Assembly (NCBI RefSeq): GCF_014202435.1
Contig: NZ_JACHGU010000003.1
Location: forward strand, 186,001 to 250,000
DNA from: Pseudoxanthomonas broegbernensis
GTDB taxonomy: Bacteria; Pseudomonadota; Gammaproteobacteria; Xanthomonadales; Xanthomonadaceae
DNA length: 64,000 bases
Direction of reading: 5' to 3'
In this document: positions 14,960 through 22,801 of the stretch, piece by piece
Layout: each line of letters starts with the position of its first letter
Position numbering within the stretch: the stretch's first letter is position 1
The notes under the pieces: generated by a model
What the model was told of the DNA's origin: nothing
Database searches by the model: none
What the model saw: only the letters and a program-made list of their open reading frames with translations
Program-made: the position numbers and the translations under genes

Positions 14960-16900
14960 CTAGGGGCGAGGCGCGTCGCGGCTGGCACGCCAGTGCGCGT
15001 GCCAGGCCTGGAACATCAACACCGTCCACAGGTGCGTATGCCATTTGCGCTCGCCACCCTGGAAGCGGCGCCAGACCTCGGCGATCGGCCGCGGGTCGAG
15101 CAGGCCCTCGCCGCGCAGGCGCTGGGCCTGCAGCAGGTCGCCGGCCCAGCCGGCCAAGTCGCCGCGCAGCCAGTCGCCCACCGGCGCGCCGAAGCCGCGC
15201 TTGCCGCGGTCGACCATCGCGTCGGGCAGGTAGCGGCGCAGCACTCGCTTGAGCAGGTACTTGCTGGTGCCGTCGCGCAGTTTCATGTCCAGCGGCAGCG
15301 ACCAGGCGAACTCGACCACGCGCCAGTCCAGCAGCGGCGCGCGCGCCTCCAGGCTCACCGCCATGCTGGCGCGGTCCACCTTGCACAGGAGATCGTCCGG
15401 CAGGTAGGCGAGGAAGTCGGCCAGCATCATCGCCTCGGCCTCGCGCCCCGGCAGCCCCAGTGGATCGGCCTGCCCGTAGACGCTGTCCGGCTCGCGCGCG
15501 CCGACGACGGCCGCGGCCGGGTCGCGCCAGCGCGAGATGCGGTTGCGGTAGACGTCGCCGATGCCGCGCGCGCCCATCTCCGCCAGCAACGCGGCCAGGC
15601 CGCCGGTGCGCGAGCCCTCGCCGCGCGCACCCGGCAGCCTGGCCAGCAGGCCGCGCACCGGCCGCGGGATGCGGTTGAGAATGGCCCAGTTGCGCAACGC
15701 CCGCTGGTAGCGGCCGTAGCCGAAGAACAACTCGTCGCCGCCGTCGCCGGAGAGGGCCACGGCCACGTCCCGCCGCGCCAGTTGGCAGACCAGCGCGGTA
15801 GGCACCTGCGAGGCGTCGGCGAAGGGCTCGTCGAACATCGCCGGCAGCCCCGGCACCAGCGCCGAGGCGTCCGCGCCGCTCAGGTACAGCTCGGTGTGGT
15901 CGGTACCCAGGTGCCGCGCCACTTCCAGCGCGAGCGGCGCCTCGTCGTGGCGCGAGCCGGCGAAGCCGATGGTGAAGCTGCGTACCGGCCGCTCGCTCTG
16001 CGCCTGCATCAGCGCGGCCACGGTGGACGAATCGGTGCCGCCGGACAGGAACACGCCGACCGGCACGTCGGCCACCCGGCGCAAGCCGACCGCGTCGTGC
16101 AGCAGGGCGTCCAGCCGCGACTCCGCCTCGTCCACCCCGCCGGCGAACGGCTCGGCCAGCACGGCGCGCATGCGCTCGCGCCCATCCCACCAGCGCCGCT
16201 GGTCGCGGTGCGGGTCGTGCGCCGCGGCGCCATCGGCCACCGCCGCCGCATCCAGCCGCAGCAGGCAGCCGGGCATCAGCTTGAAGGCCCCCTCGTGGAC
16301 GCAATGCGGCGCCGGGATGTAGCCCAGCCGCAGCAGCAGGGTCAGCGCGTCGCGGTCCACGCCGTTGTCGAAGTCCGGGTGCCGCCACAGCGCCTTGAGC
16401 TCGGAGCCGAACACCAGCGCCCCACCGGCCCAGCCGTAGTACAGGGTCTTCTTGCCGACGCGGTCGCGGGCCAGCCACAGGCAGCGCTCGCGCCGGTCCC
16501 ACAGGGCGATGGCGAACATGCCGTTGCAGCGCCGCAGGGCGTCTTCCACGCCCCATTCGGCGATCGCCGCCAGCAGCACCTCGGTATCCGAGCGGCCGCG
16601 GAAGCGGTGGCCCAGCGCGGCCAGCGCCGCGCGCAGGGCCACGAAGTTGTAGACCTCGCCGTTGCAGGCCAGCACGTAGCGGCCATCGGCCGAGGCCATC
16701 GGCTGGCGGCCCAGCGGCGACAGGTCGAGGATGCTCAGCCGCCGATGCGCCAGCGCGACGCCGGCCTGGCCGTCCACCCACACCCCGGCGTCGTCCGGGC
16801 CGCGATGGGGCAGCGCGGCGGCCATGTCCTGCGCCTGCGCGGCCAGCGCGTCGCCATGCAGCCGCGGCTGCGCCAGCAGCAATCCGGTCAATCCGCACAT
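14960..16900 (-). CDS. asnB: Asparagine synthase (glutamine-hydrolysing)
   Basis: A 646-residue class II amidotransferase. The N-terminal glutaminase domain starts with MCGLTGL, so Cys2 can act as nucleophile, and has HRGPDDAGVW and CNGEVYNF. The synthetase domain has the PP-loop SGGTDSS and the ALSGDGGDELFFGYGRY segment. Enzymes of this subtype make asparagine or amidate other carboxylates, for example in surface polysaccharides or secondary metabolites. It begins 3 bases after the stop of the E1 dehydrogenase gene and is the last gene of a four-gene minus-strand operon. That odd partnership makes a dedicated amidation role possible, but plain asparagine synthesis is simplest. Confidence 0.93.
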   Translation of the reverse strand: MCGLTGLLLAQPRLHGDALAAQAQDMAAALPHRGPDDAGVWVDGQAGVALAHRRLSILDLSPLGRQPMASADGRYVLACNGEVYNFVALRAALAALGHRFRGRSDTEVLLAAIAEWGVEDALRRCNGMFAIALWDRRERCLWLARDRVGKKTLYYGWAGGALVFGSELKALWRHPDFDNGVDRDALTLLLRLGYIPAPHCVHEGAFKLMPGCLLRLDAAAVADGAAAHDPHRDQRRWWDGRERMRAVLAEPFAGGVDEAESRLDALLHDAVGLRRVADVPVGVFLSGGTDSSTVAALMQAQSERPVRSFTIGFAGSRHDEAPLALEVARHLGTDHTELYLSGADASALVPGLPAMFDEPFADASQVPTALVCQLARRDVAVALSGDGGDELFFGYGRYQRALRNWAILNRIPRPVRGLLARLPGARGEGSRTGGLAALLAEMGARGIGDVYRNRISRWRDPAAAVVGAREPDSVYGQADPLGLPGREAEAMMLADFLAYLPDDLLCKVDRASMAVSLEARAPLLDWRVVEFAWSLPLDMKLRDGTSKYLLKRVLRRYLPDAMVDRGKRGFGAPVGDWLRGDLAGWAGDLLQAQRLRGEGLLDPRPIAEVWRRFQGGERKWHTHLWTVLMFQAWHAHWRASRDAPRP

Positions 16901-16903
16901 GGC

Positions 16904-19210
16904 TCAGCGCTCCAGCTTCGCCGCGGCGGCAACGATGTCGTCCTCACCCGGGATCACCAGGAAAGCGGCGCCGGCCAGCGGCGTGTAGGTGTCGGCACCG
17001 ACCACCCGGCCGAAGGGCCTGCCGCCGAACCCGCCCTCGATGATCGCGGTTACCACTCCTTCACCCACCCCGGCGCTGCGCCGCCCCTCGTCCACGATCA
17101 GGATACGCTTGGCATCACGCGCCTGCTCGACGATGAAGCCATCGTTGAGCGGCACCAGCCAGCGCAGGTCGACCACGCGCACCGTCCAGCCATGCGCGGC
17201 CTCGATCCGGCGCGCGGCGCGCAGGCTCATCGGCACGCCGTTGCCGTAGGTGAACACCACCAGGTCGCAGGCCCCGTTTCCCGCCCTGGGCGCGTACACC
17301 CTGCCCTCGCCCAGGGTCATGGCCCGGCCCTGCTCCGGATACGGGAACAGCCACTGGCCGTCGCCGGCCTCGTACAGGTCCTTGGCCATGTACAGGGCGA
17401 TGGGCTCCAGGAACACCGCCACCCGCCCATCCACCTTGGCCAGCGCGGCCAGGGTACGCAGCATGGCCGCCGCGTCGTCCCCGCGCGAGGGACAGCCGAC
17501 CACCAGCCCCGGGATGTCGCGCAGCGCGGCGATGGAATTGTCGTTGTGGAAATGGCCGCCGAAGCCGCGCTGGTAGCCCAGGCCGGCGATGCGCACCAGC
17601 ATCGGGTTGCGGTAGCGGCCGTCGCTGAAGAACTGCAGCGAGCACGCCTCGCCGCGGATCTGGTCGCAGGCGTTGTGGAAATAGGCCAGGTACTGGATCT
17701 CCGGCAGCGGCAGCAGCCCCATGTTGGCGTAGCCCTGGGCCAGGCCGAGGATCGTGGTCTCGTCCAGCAGGGTGTTGAACACGCGCGCACTCTTGAACGC
17801 CTTGTGCAGGCCGCGGGTGACGGTATACACGCCCCCCTTCTGCGCCACGTCCTCGCCGAACAGCAGCGCCTCGGGGTACTTGGCCATCAGCTCGTGCAGG
17901 GCGTGGTTGATCTGGATCGCCTGGTGGCGCGGCGCCTGCTTCTCCGGCAGCCGCTCCGCCCCGCCGAACGCGGCCACGCGCGCGGCGTGCGGCGCCGGCC
18001 GCATCGCCTCGGCCGCCACCGCCTCCGGCGTGTACGGCGCCAGCGGCGCGATCACCTGCGCCAGCGAGGCCAGCTTCGGCCGGCGGTCGGCCTCCTCGGC
18101 CGCGGCCAGGCAGCGCCTGCGCGTGGCTTCGTACAGTTCCAGCAGCTCGCCGGCCGTCATCCACCCCGACTCCAGCGCGATCGCCGCGCTGCGCAGCAGC
18201 GGGTCGGTGGCCTCCACCGCGCACAGCTCCTCGATGCTGCGCCACTCGATCTCGAAGTCGGTGCCGGCGTGGCCCATGATCCGGGTGGTGCGCAGGTGCA
18301 GGAAGGTCGGCCGCCGGGTGCGCCGACAATGCTCCACCGCCGCCCGCACCTGGGCGTAGCCGGCGGCCAGGTCCAGGCCGTCGGCGTGGAAGTAGTCCAG
18401 CCCGGGCATGGTGCCGAAGCGTTGCCCGATCCAGCCCTCGGGCGTCTTCACCGAGATGCCGATGCCGTTGTCTTCGCACACGAACAGCACCGGCGCGGGC
18501 AGCTTCTGGTAGGCGGTCCAGGCCGCGGCGTTGAACGCGGCCTGCGCGGTGGCGTGGTTGGCGCTGGCATCGCCGAAGGAGCAGATGGCGATGCTGTCGG
18601 CCGGCACCGGCAAAGCGTGGCCGATGCGCCGCGCCTGCTCGATGGCCACCGCCGTGCCCAACGCCTTGGGCAGGTGCGAGGCGATGGTCGAGGTCTGCGG
18701 CAGCACCCACAGCGGCTTGCTGCCCCAGACCTTGTGGCGGCCGCCGCTGGCCGGGTCCTGGGCGCTGGCGGCCAGGCTCAGCGCCGCGTCCATCACCGGG
18801 TCGCGCGGCGTGCCGTCGGCGTGCGGCAGCTTGCGGAAGCGCTCGGCCATGAAGGCGCCGCTGCGGTAGTGCAGGAACGCCGGATCGGTGTGGCGGGCCA
18901 GCCGCGCCACCATCGCGTTGCCCTCGTGGCCGCTGCTGCCGATGGTGTAGAAGACCTTGTCGCGCACCCGCAGCACGCGCGCCATCAGGTCCAGGTGGCG
19001 GCTGACCAGTTGCGACTCCAGCAACTCGCCGAAGCCGCGCGCGTCCAGCGCACTGCCCGGCGACACCGGCGCGTCGTCGCGCGGACGCGGCGCGGGCATG
19101 CCGCGCCAGGCGCGCACCGCCTCGGTGAAGTTGCGGTCGCAGATCTCGGCGCGGTTGATGCCCCTGCGCCAGGCCGGGATGGCGCCTTGCCCGGTATCCG
19201 GACCGCTCAT
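16904..19210 (-). CDS. Fused alpha/beta E1 component, thiamine-diphosphate 2-oxoacid dehydrogenase
   Basis: A 768-residue protein joining the alpha and beta subunits of a branched-chain-type E1 in one chain. The alpha half (to about residue 400) has HEGNAMVARLA, HYRSGAFMAERF and the ThDP motif GDASANHATAQAAFNAAAW. The beta half starts near QINHALHELMAKYPEALLFGED and ends with the transketolase C-terminal domain. Closest in style to 2-oxoisovalerate dehydrogenase E1. No E2 or E3 gene is nearby, so it must borrow a lipoyl partner from elsewhere or work alone. Its ATG overlaps the GST stop by 4 bp and asnB follows after 3 bp. Confidence 0.9.
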   Translation of the reverse strand: MSGPDTGQGAIPAWRRGINRAEICDRNFTEAVRAWRGMPAPRPRDDAPVSPGSALDARGFGELLESQLVSRHLDLMARVLRVRDKVFYTIGSSGHEGNAMVARLARHTDPAFLHYRSGAFMAERFRKLPHADGTPRDPVMDAALSLAASAQDPASGGRHKVWGSKPLWVLPQTSTIASHLPKALGTAVAIEQARRIGHALPVPADSIAICSFGDASANHATAQAAFNAAAWTAYQKLPAPVLFVCEDNGIGISVKTPEGWIGQRFGTMPGLDYFHADGLDLAAGYAQVRAAVEHCRRTRRPTFLHLRTTRIMGHAGTDFEIEWRSIEELCAVEATDPLLRSAAIALESGWMTAGELLELYEATRRRCLAAAEEADRRPKLASLAQVIAPLAPYTPEAVAAEAMRPAPHAARVAAFGGAERLPEKQAPRHQAIQINHALHELMAKYPEALLFGEDVAQKGGVYTVTRGLHKAFKSARVFNTLLDETTILGLAQGYANMGLLPLPEIQYLAYFHNACDQIRGEACSLQFFSDGRYRNPMLVRIAGLGYQRGFGGHFHNDNSIAALRDIPGLVVGCPSRGDDAAAMLRTLAALAKVDGRVAVFLEPIALYMAKDLYEAGDGQWLFPYPEQGRAMTLGEGRVYAPRAGNGACDLVVFTYGNGVPMSLRAARRIEAAHGWTVRVVDLRWLVPLNDGFIVEQARDAKRILIVDEGRRSAGVGEGVVTAIIEGGFGGRPFGRVVGADTYTPLAGAAFLVIPGEDDIVAAAAKLER

Positions 19211-19872
19211 GCGCCCGCGTCCGGGAGCGCGAGCCGCGCGGCCGTCTCGGCGTCGAGCGCCGGCATCGGCACGAAGCCGGGCGTGGCGCGCACCCGCGCC
19301 AGCCAGCGCTCCAGGCAGGGATAGGAGGCCAGGTCGAAGCCGCCGTCGGCGGCGCAGTGGGTATAGGCGAACAAGGCGACGTCGGCGATGCCGTAGTCGG
19401 GGCCGGTGAACCAGTCCGCCGCGGCCAGGTGCCGCTCCATCGACGCCAGCGCCTGGTGGCCGCGCTCGCGCAGGCGCGGCAGTTCGGCGCGGCGCGGCGA
19501 GTCCGGAGGCAGCCAGGCGCGGATGAAGCGGGCCACGGCGAGGTACGGCTCGTGGCTGTATTGCTCGAAGAACATCCAGCTCAGCGCCTGCGCGCGCAGC
19601 CAGGGGTCCTCGGGCAGGAAGCGCGGCCCGGAAGCGGTCGCCTGCCCGGCCAGCCAGTACAGGATGGCGTTGGACTCGGTCAGCACCCGGCCGTCGTCCA
19701 GCTCCAGCACCGGCACCTTGCCCTGCGGATAGCGGGCGAGGAATTCCGGCGTGCGGGTGGCGCCGGACGGCGCGTCGACCTCGATCCAGCGGTAGTTGGA
19801 ATCCATCTGCTCCAGCAGCAGGAGCAGCTTGTAGCAGTTGCCCGACTGGGACATGCCGCGGATGGTGATCAT
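19207..19872 (-). CDS. Glutathione S-transferase family protein
   Basis: A 221-residue soluble GST. The N-terminal thioredoxin-fold domain has SQSGNCYKLLLLLE, the cis-proline segment GKVPVLELDDGRVLTESNAI and TESNAILYWLA. An all-helical C-terminal domain follows, with DYGIADVALFAY as the N-capping box. The ATG at 19872 overlaps the stop of the GNAT gene (ATGA), and its own stop overlaps the E1 gene start, so all are probably translated in a coupled way. Substrate unknown. Confidence 0.93.
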   Translation of the reverse strand: MITIRGMSQSGNCYKLLLLLEQMDSNYRWIEVDAPSGATRTPEFLARYPQGKVPVLELDDGRVLTESNAILYWLAGQATASGPRFLPEDPWLRAQALSWMFFEQYSHEPYLAVARFIRAWLPPDSPRRAELPRLRERGHQALASMERHLAAADWFTGPDYGIADVALFAYTHCAADGGFDLASYPCLERWLARVRATPGFVPMPALDAETAARLALPDAGA

Positions 19873-20420
19873 CCCCGGTTCTCCTTCTGTGCGGACCATT
19901 GCGCGCGCGACTGGCCCCAGATTTCGACCGGCTTGTCGCGGTGCGGTTCCGGCAGGCGCCCCATGCGCAGGAAACCCGAGCCCAGCTTGGCCGCCACGGC
20001 CTTGGAATTGGCGTTGTCGGGGGCGATGGTGTGGATCACCTCGTCCCAGCCCAGCGTGGCGAACGCCCAGTCGATGCACGCGGCCGCCGCCTCCGGCGCA
20101 TAGCCCAGGCCCCAGCGTTCGCGCACGATGCTCCAGCCGACCTCGGTGCCCGGCCAGCCGTCCGGCTGCCACGGGCCGACCCGCCCGACCCATTGGCCGC
20201 TGTCCTTCTCGATCACCGAGAACATGGCGAAACCCTGCAGGTGCCAGGCCCCGCGCATGGTCGCCAGGCCGCGCCAGGCCAGCGCGCGCGGCAGTACGCC
20301 GCCGATGTGGCGGGTGGCCTCCTCGTCGGCGAGGAACGCCGCCCAGGCCTCGAAGTCGTCCTGCCGCGGCAGCCGCAGCCGCAGGCGCCGGGTTTCAAGC
20401 TGCAATCCGGACAGGTCCAT
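19869..20420 (-). CDS. GNAT family N-acetyltransferase (RimJ/RimL-like)
   Basis: A 183-residue acetyltransferase of the RimJ/RimL type. It begins with the typical LETRRLRLRLPRQDDFEAW, has EVGWSIVRERWGLGYAPEAAAACIDWAF with the acetyl-CoA-binding Q/R-x-x-G-x-G/A-like loop, and ends with the conserved HTIAPDNANSKAVAAKLG. The ATG at 20420 is chosen because AGAGGTGG lies about 7 bases upstream; a start at 20513 would add 31 residues without family resemblance. First gene of the GNAT-GST-E1-asnB operon. Target unknown. Confidence 0.9.
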   Translation of the reverse strand: MDLSGLQLETRRLRLRLPRQDDFEAWAAFLADEEATRHIGGVLPRALAWRGLATMRGAWHLQGFAMFSVIEKDSGQWVGRVGPWQPDGWPGTEVGWSIVRERWGLGYAPEAAAACIDWAFATLGWDEVIHTIAPDNANSKAVAAKLGSGFLRMGRLPEPHRDKPVEIWGQSRAQWSAQKENRG

Positions 20421-20531
20421 CGCTGCCACCTCTTCCCCCCGATCGAGTCGTTGCCGGAGGAGCGCAGCCGCGTCGCCTCCCCCGTCCGCCCCTGTGGACG
20501 CCCCTTCAATCATGCGCGCAAGGAGCCCGCG

Positions 20532-21695
20532 TCAGAACGCGCTGATCCCGGTCAGTTCGCGGCCGATCACCAACTGGTGCACGGTCTCGGTGCCCTCGTA
20601 GGTGATCACCGACTCCAGGTTCAGCGCATGGCGGATGGCGCCATGCTCGGTGGTGATGCCGGCGCCGCCGAGCAGGTCGCGGCACTCGCGGGCGATGTCG
20701 ATGGCCATGCGGCAGTTGTTCCACTTGGCCAGCGATACCTGCTGCGGGCGCATGCTGCCTGCATCCTTGAGCCGGCCCAGTTGCAGCGCCAGCAACTGCG
20801 CCAGGGTGATCCGGCGGGCCATGTCGGCCAGCTTGATCTGCGCGCTCTGGGTGGCCGCCAGCGGACGGCCGAACAGGATGCGCTCCTTGCTGTAGCCCAA
20901 TGCCTCGTCCAGGCAGGCGATGGCCGCGCCGACCGGCCCCCAGGAAATGCCGTAGCGGGCCTGGGTCAGGCAGCCCAGCGGGCCCTTCAGGCCGTGCGCA
21001 TCCGGCAGGCGGTTGGCCTCGGGCACGCGCACGCTGTCGAAGAACAGCGCCGAGGTCACCGAGGCGCGCAGGCTCATCTTGTGCTTGATCTCCTGGGCGC
21101 TGAAGCCGGGCATGCCCTTCTCCAGCACGAAGCCGCGGATGCCCTCGTCGGTCTGCGCCCAGACGATGGCGATGTCGGCCAGGCCGCCGTTGGTGATCCA
21201 CATCTTGGAGCCGTCGATCACCCAGTCGCCGCCGTCGCGCCTGGCGTGGGTCTTCATGTTGGCCGGGTCCGAGCCACCGTGCGGCTCGGTCAGGCCGAAG
21301 CAGCCGATCACCCGGCCGGCGGCCATCTCCGGCAGCCAGCGGCGGCGCTGCTCCTGGCTGCCATAGGCGAAGATCGGGTACATGCACAGCGAGGACTGCA
21401 CGCTGACGAAGCTGCGCAGGCCGCTGTCGCCGCGTTCGAGTTCCTGGCAGATCAGGCCGTAGCTGACCGCGTTGAGCCCGGCGCAGCCGTATTCCTCGGG
21501 CAGCGAGGAGCCGAGCAGGCCCAGCGCGGCGATCTCCGGTACCAGCTCGGCCGGGAAGCGGCCCTGGTCGAAGCAGTCGCCGATGATCGGCAGCACCCGC
21601 TCGTCGGTGAAGCGCGCCACGGCCTCCTGGACCGCACGCTCCTCCTCGCTGAGCAGGGAACGCACATCGAACAGGTCGTGGGCAGGCAGGGCCAT
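20532..21695 (-). CDS. gcdH: Glutaryl-CoA dehydrogenase
   Basis: Oxidatively decarboxylates glutaryl-CoA to crotonyl-CoA in lysine and tryptophan breakdown. The 387-residue length and the motifs GLRSFVSVQSSLCMYPI and GCFGLTEPHGGSDP fit the GCDH subgroup, and the catalytic glutamate is in ITYEGTETVHQLVIGRELTG. ATG at 21695 has GGAACC upstream; the longer open frame to 21824 carries no family signal. It is separated from the GNAT operon by 111 bp and marks the left edge of the accessory island. Confidence 0.94.
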   Translation of the reverse strand: MALPAHDLFDVRSLLSEEERAVQEAVARFTDERVLPIIGDCFDQGRFPAELVPEIAALGLLGSSLPEEYGCAGLNAVSYGLICQELERGDSGLRSFVSVQSSLCMYPIFAYGSQEQRRRWLPEMAAGRVIGCFGLTEPHGGSDPANMKTHARRDGGDWVIDGSKMWITNGGLADIAIVWAQTDEGIRGFVLEKGMPGFSAQEIKHKMSLRASVTSALFFDSVRVPEANRLPDAHGLKGPLGCLTQARYGISWGPVGAAIACLDEALGYSKERILFGRPLAATQSAQIKLADMARRITLAQLLALQLGRLKDAGSMRPQQVSLAKWNNCRMAIDIARECRDLLGGAGITTEHGAIRHALNLESVITYEGTETVHQLVIGRELTGISAF

Positions 21696-21931
21696 GGCGG
21701 TACGGTTCCGGGCGGGAATGGTTGCGATTGTATCCGTCACCCGACAGGAAATGTCAGCGCGAAGATAACCGCAAGCAACCAGATAGGCTTCATTGCCCGC
21801 ACCCGCAGCCAGGACTGCCGCCACTCACCATTTCTCCAAAAGCTCGTTGTGCACCTGTGTAGCCTTCCTCCTGATTGGTCGTCATTCGTAAGGAGAACAT
21901 CTGGCAGGCTTAAGGCCGAAGGAGGTCCTCA

Positions 21932-21994
21932 ATGCGCAACGAGTCTCAGGTCGTGGCGATCCTGAAGGAGGTCACATCGGCTTTGCCACCATGA
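21932..21994 (+). pseudogene. Truncated IS3-family transposase orfA remnant
   Basis: A 20-codon frame with a strong ribosome binding site (AAGGAGGT, 21949 region preceded by AAGGAGGTCC at 21928) encodes MRNESQVVAILKEV and then runs out at a TGA. The segment ESQVVAILKEV closely resembles the N-terminus of IS3-type OrfA proteins (typically ...TESQIVAILKEVEAG). The rest of the transposase is missing: the similarity ends where the 3' end of the DUF2269 gene begins on the other strand (21972). The IS ends are not identified. It probably marks an old recombination junction. Confidence 0.45.
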
Positions 21995-22439
21995 GGTAGA
22001 ACACCGCCAGCATCGCGACGAAGGCCGGGTAGCCCAGTGCTTCCCAGCAGCGCGCATAGCGCCAATACCTGGCGGGCAGTTCGCCGGAGCCGGCCCGTGC
22101 CGTGGAGGCCATCGCCGCCATGCGCAGTTGCAGCCAGACCACGGGCAGCCACAGCGCGCCGGTAACCACGTAGAGTCCGATGGACAGCGCCAGCCACGGT
22201 GTGGTGAGCGGCCAACCTGCCAGGTGCGCCAGGTATAGGCCACTGGCGGGCTGCACCAGGACTGCCGGGGTGGTGAACCACCAGTCGGCGCGGACCACGA
22301 GCCGCGACACGACCGCCTGCGCCTCGAGGCTCCCACTGCGGTTGGCGAAGAACATGTAGAACGCGGTACCGAAGCCGGTACCGACCAGGACGACGCTGGA
22401 CAGGACGTGGATCCACTTCACTACGAAATAGATCGTCAT
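21972..22439 (-). CDS. DUF2269 integral membrane protein
   Basis: A 155-residue protein with four hydrophobic helices (WIHVLSSVVLVGTGFGTAFY, the PAVLVQPASGLYLAHLAGW region, WLALSIGLYVVTGALWLPV and a C-terminal AFVAMLAVFYLMV). The histidine in the first helix and the overall layout fit the DUF2269 family, whose function is not known. The ATG at 22439 overlaps the stop of the DoxX-like gene by 4 bp. Last gene of a three-gene cassette carried in the tRNA-Cys island; its last codons abut the IS remnant. Confidence 0.85.
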   Translation of the reverse strand: MTIYFVVKWIHVLSSVVLVGTGFGTAFYMFFANRSGSLEAQAVVSRLVVRADWWFTTPAVLVQPASGLYLAHLAGWPLTTPWLALSIGLYVVTGALWLPVVWLQLRMAAMASTARAGSGELPARYWRYARCWEALGYPAFVAMLAVFYLMVAKPM

Positions 22440-22801
22440 TTTGCTCCTCTGATCAGGATCCATAGTGCCGCGGCAATGGGGACATTCTTCGTCAGCGGCC
22501 CTAGCGGATGCAGCCACAGCGAAGGGTCGAGCACGCTGGCCACCATGGTCATCGCCAACATGAGCAGCAACGCGGTCAGATAGACGCGCCGCGACGGCCA
22601 CACCGCCATCGCGATACCGATCAGGAAGTCGGCGCCTGCACCCAAGACGATCAGGGCCGTGGCGACACGATGGTCGGTGATGCCTGCCCTCGCCAGGAGC
22701 TCCATGCTCTGGCCGTTGAGCTCCCACAGGCTGACCACTGCCGTCGCCAGCCACACGAATACCACGCCCATGCGCAGCAGCTTTACGTCTCCGGTGCTCA
22801 T
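22436..22801 (-). CDS. DoxX-like small membrane protein
   Basis: A 121-residue protein with four predicted membrane helices, for example MGVVFVWLATAVVSLWELNG and FLIGIAMAVWP. The first helix plus the HRVATALIVLGAGADFLIGI stretch recall the DoxX-like (DoxX_3) family, often found beside DUF2269 and NAD(P)-binding proteins. It overlaps both neighbours by 4 bp, so the three proteins are likely made together and may form a membrane complex. Activity unknown. Confidence 0.75.
   Translation of the reverse strand: MSTGDVKLLRMGVVFVWLATAVVSLWELNGQSMELLARAGITDHRVATALIVLGAGADFLIGIAMAVWPSRRVYLTALLLMLAMTMVASVLDPSLWLHPLGPLTKNVPIAAALWILIRGAK

Noticed and set aside
14909-19324. Very long plus-strand open frame (1471 codons) opposite asnB and the E1 gene
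   Set aside because: It is antisense to two clearly recognisable genes, is extremely rich in Arg, Ala, Gly, Gln and His, and shows no family motif. Long antisense frames are expected in GC-rich DNA.
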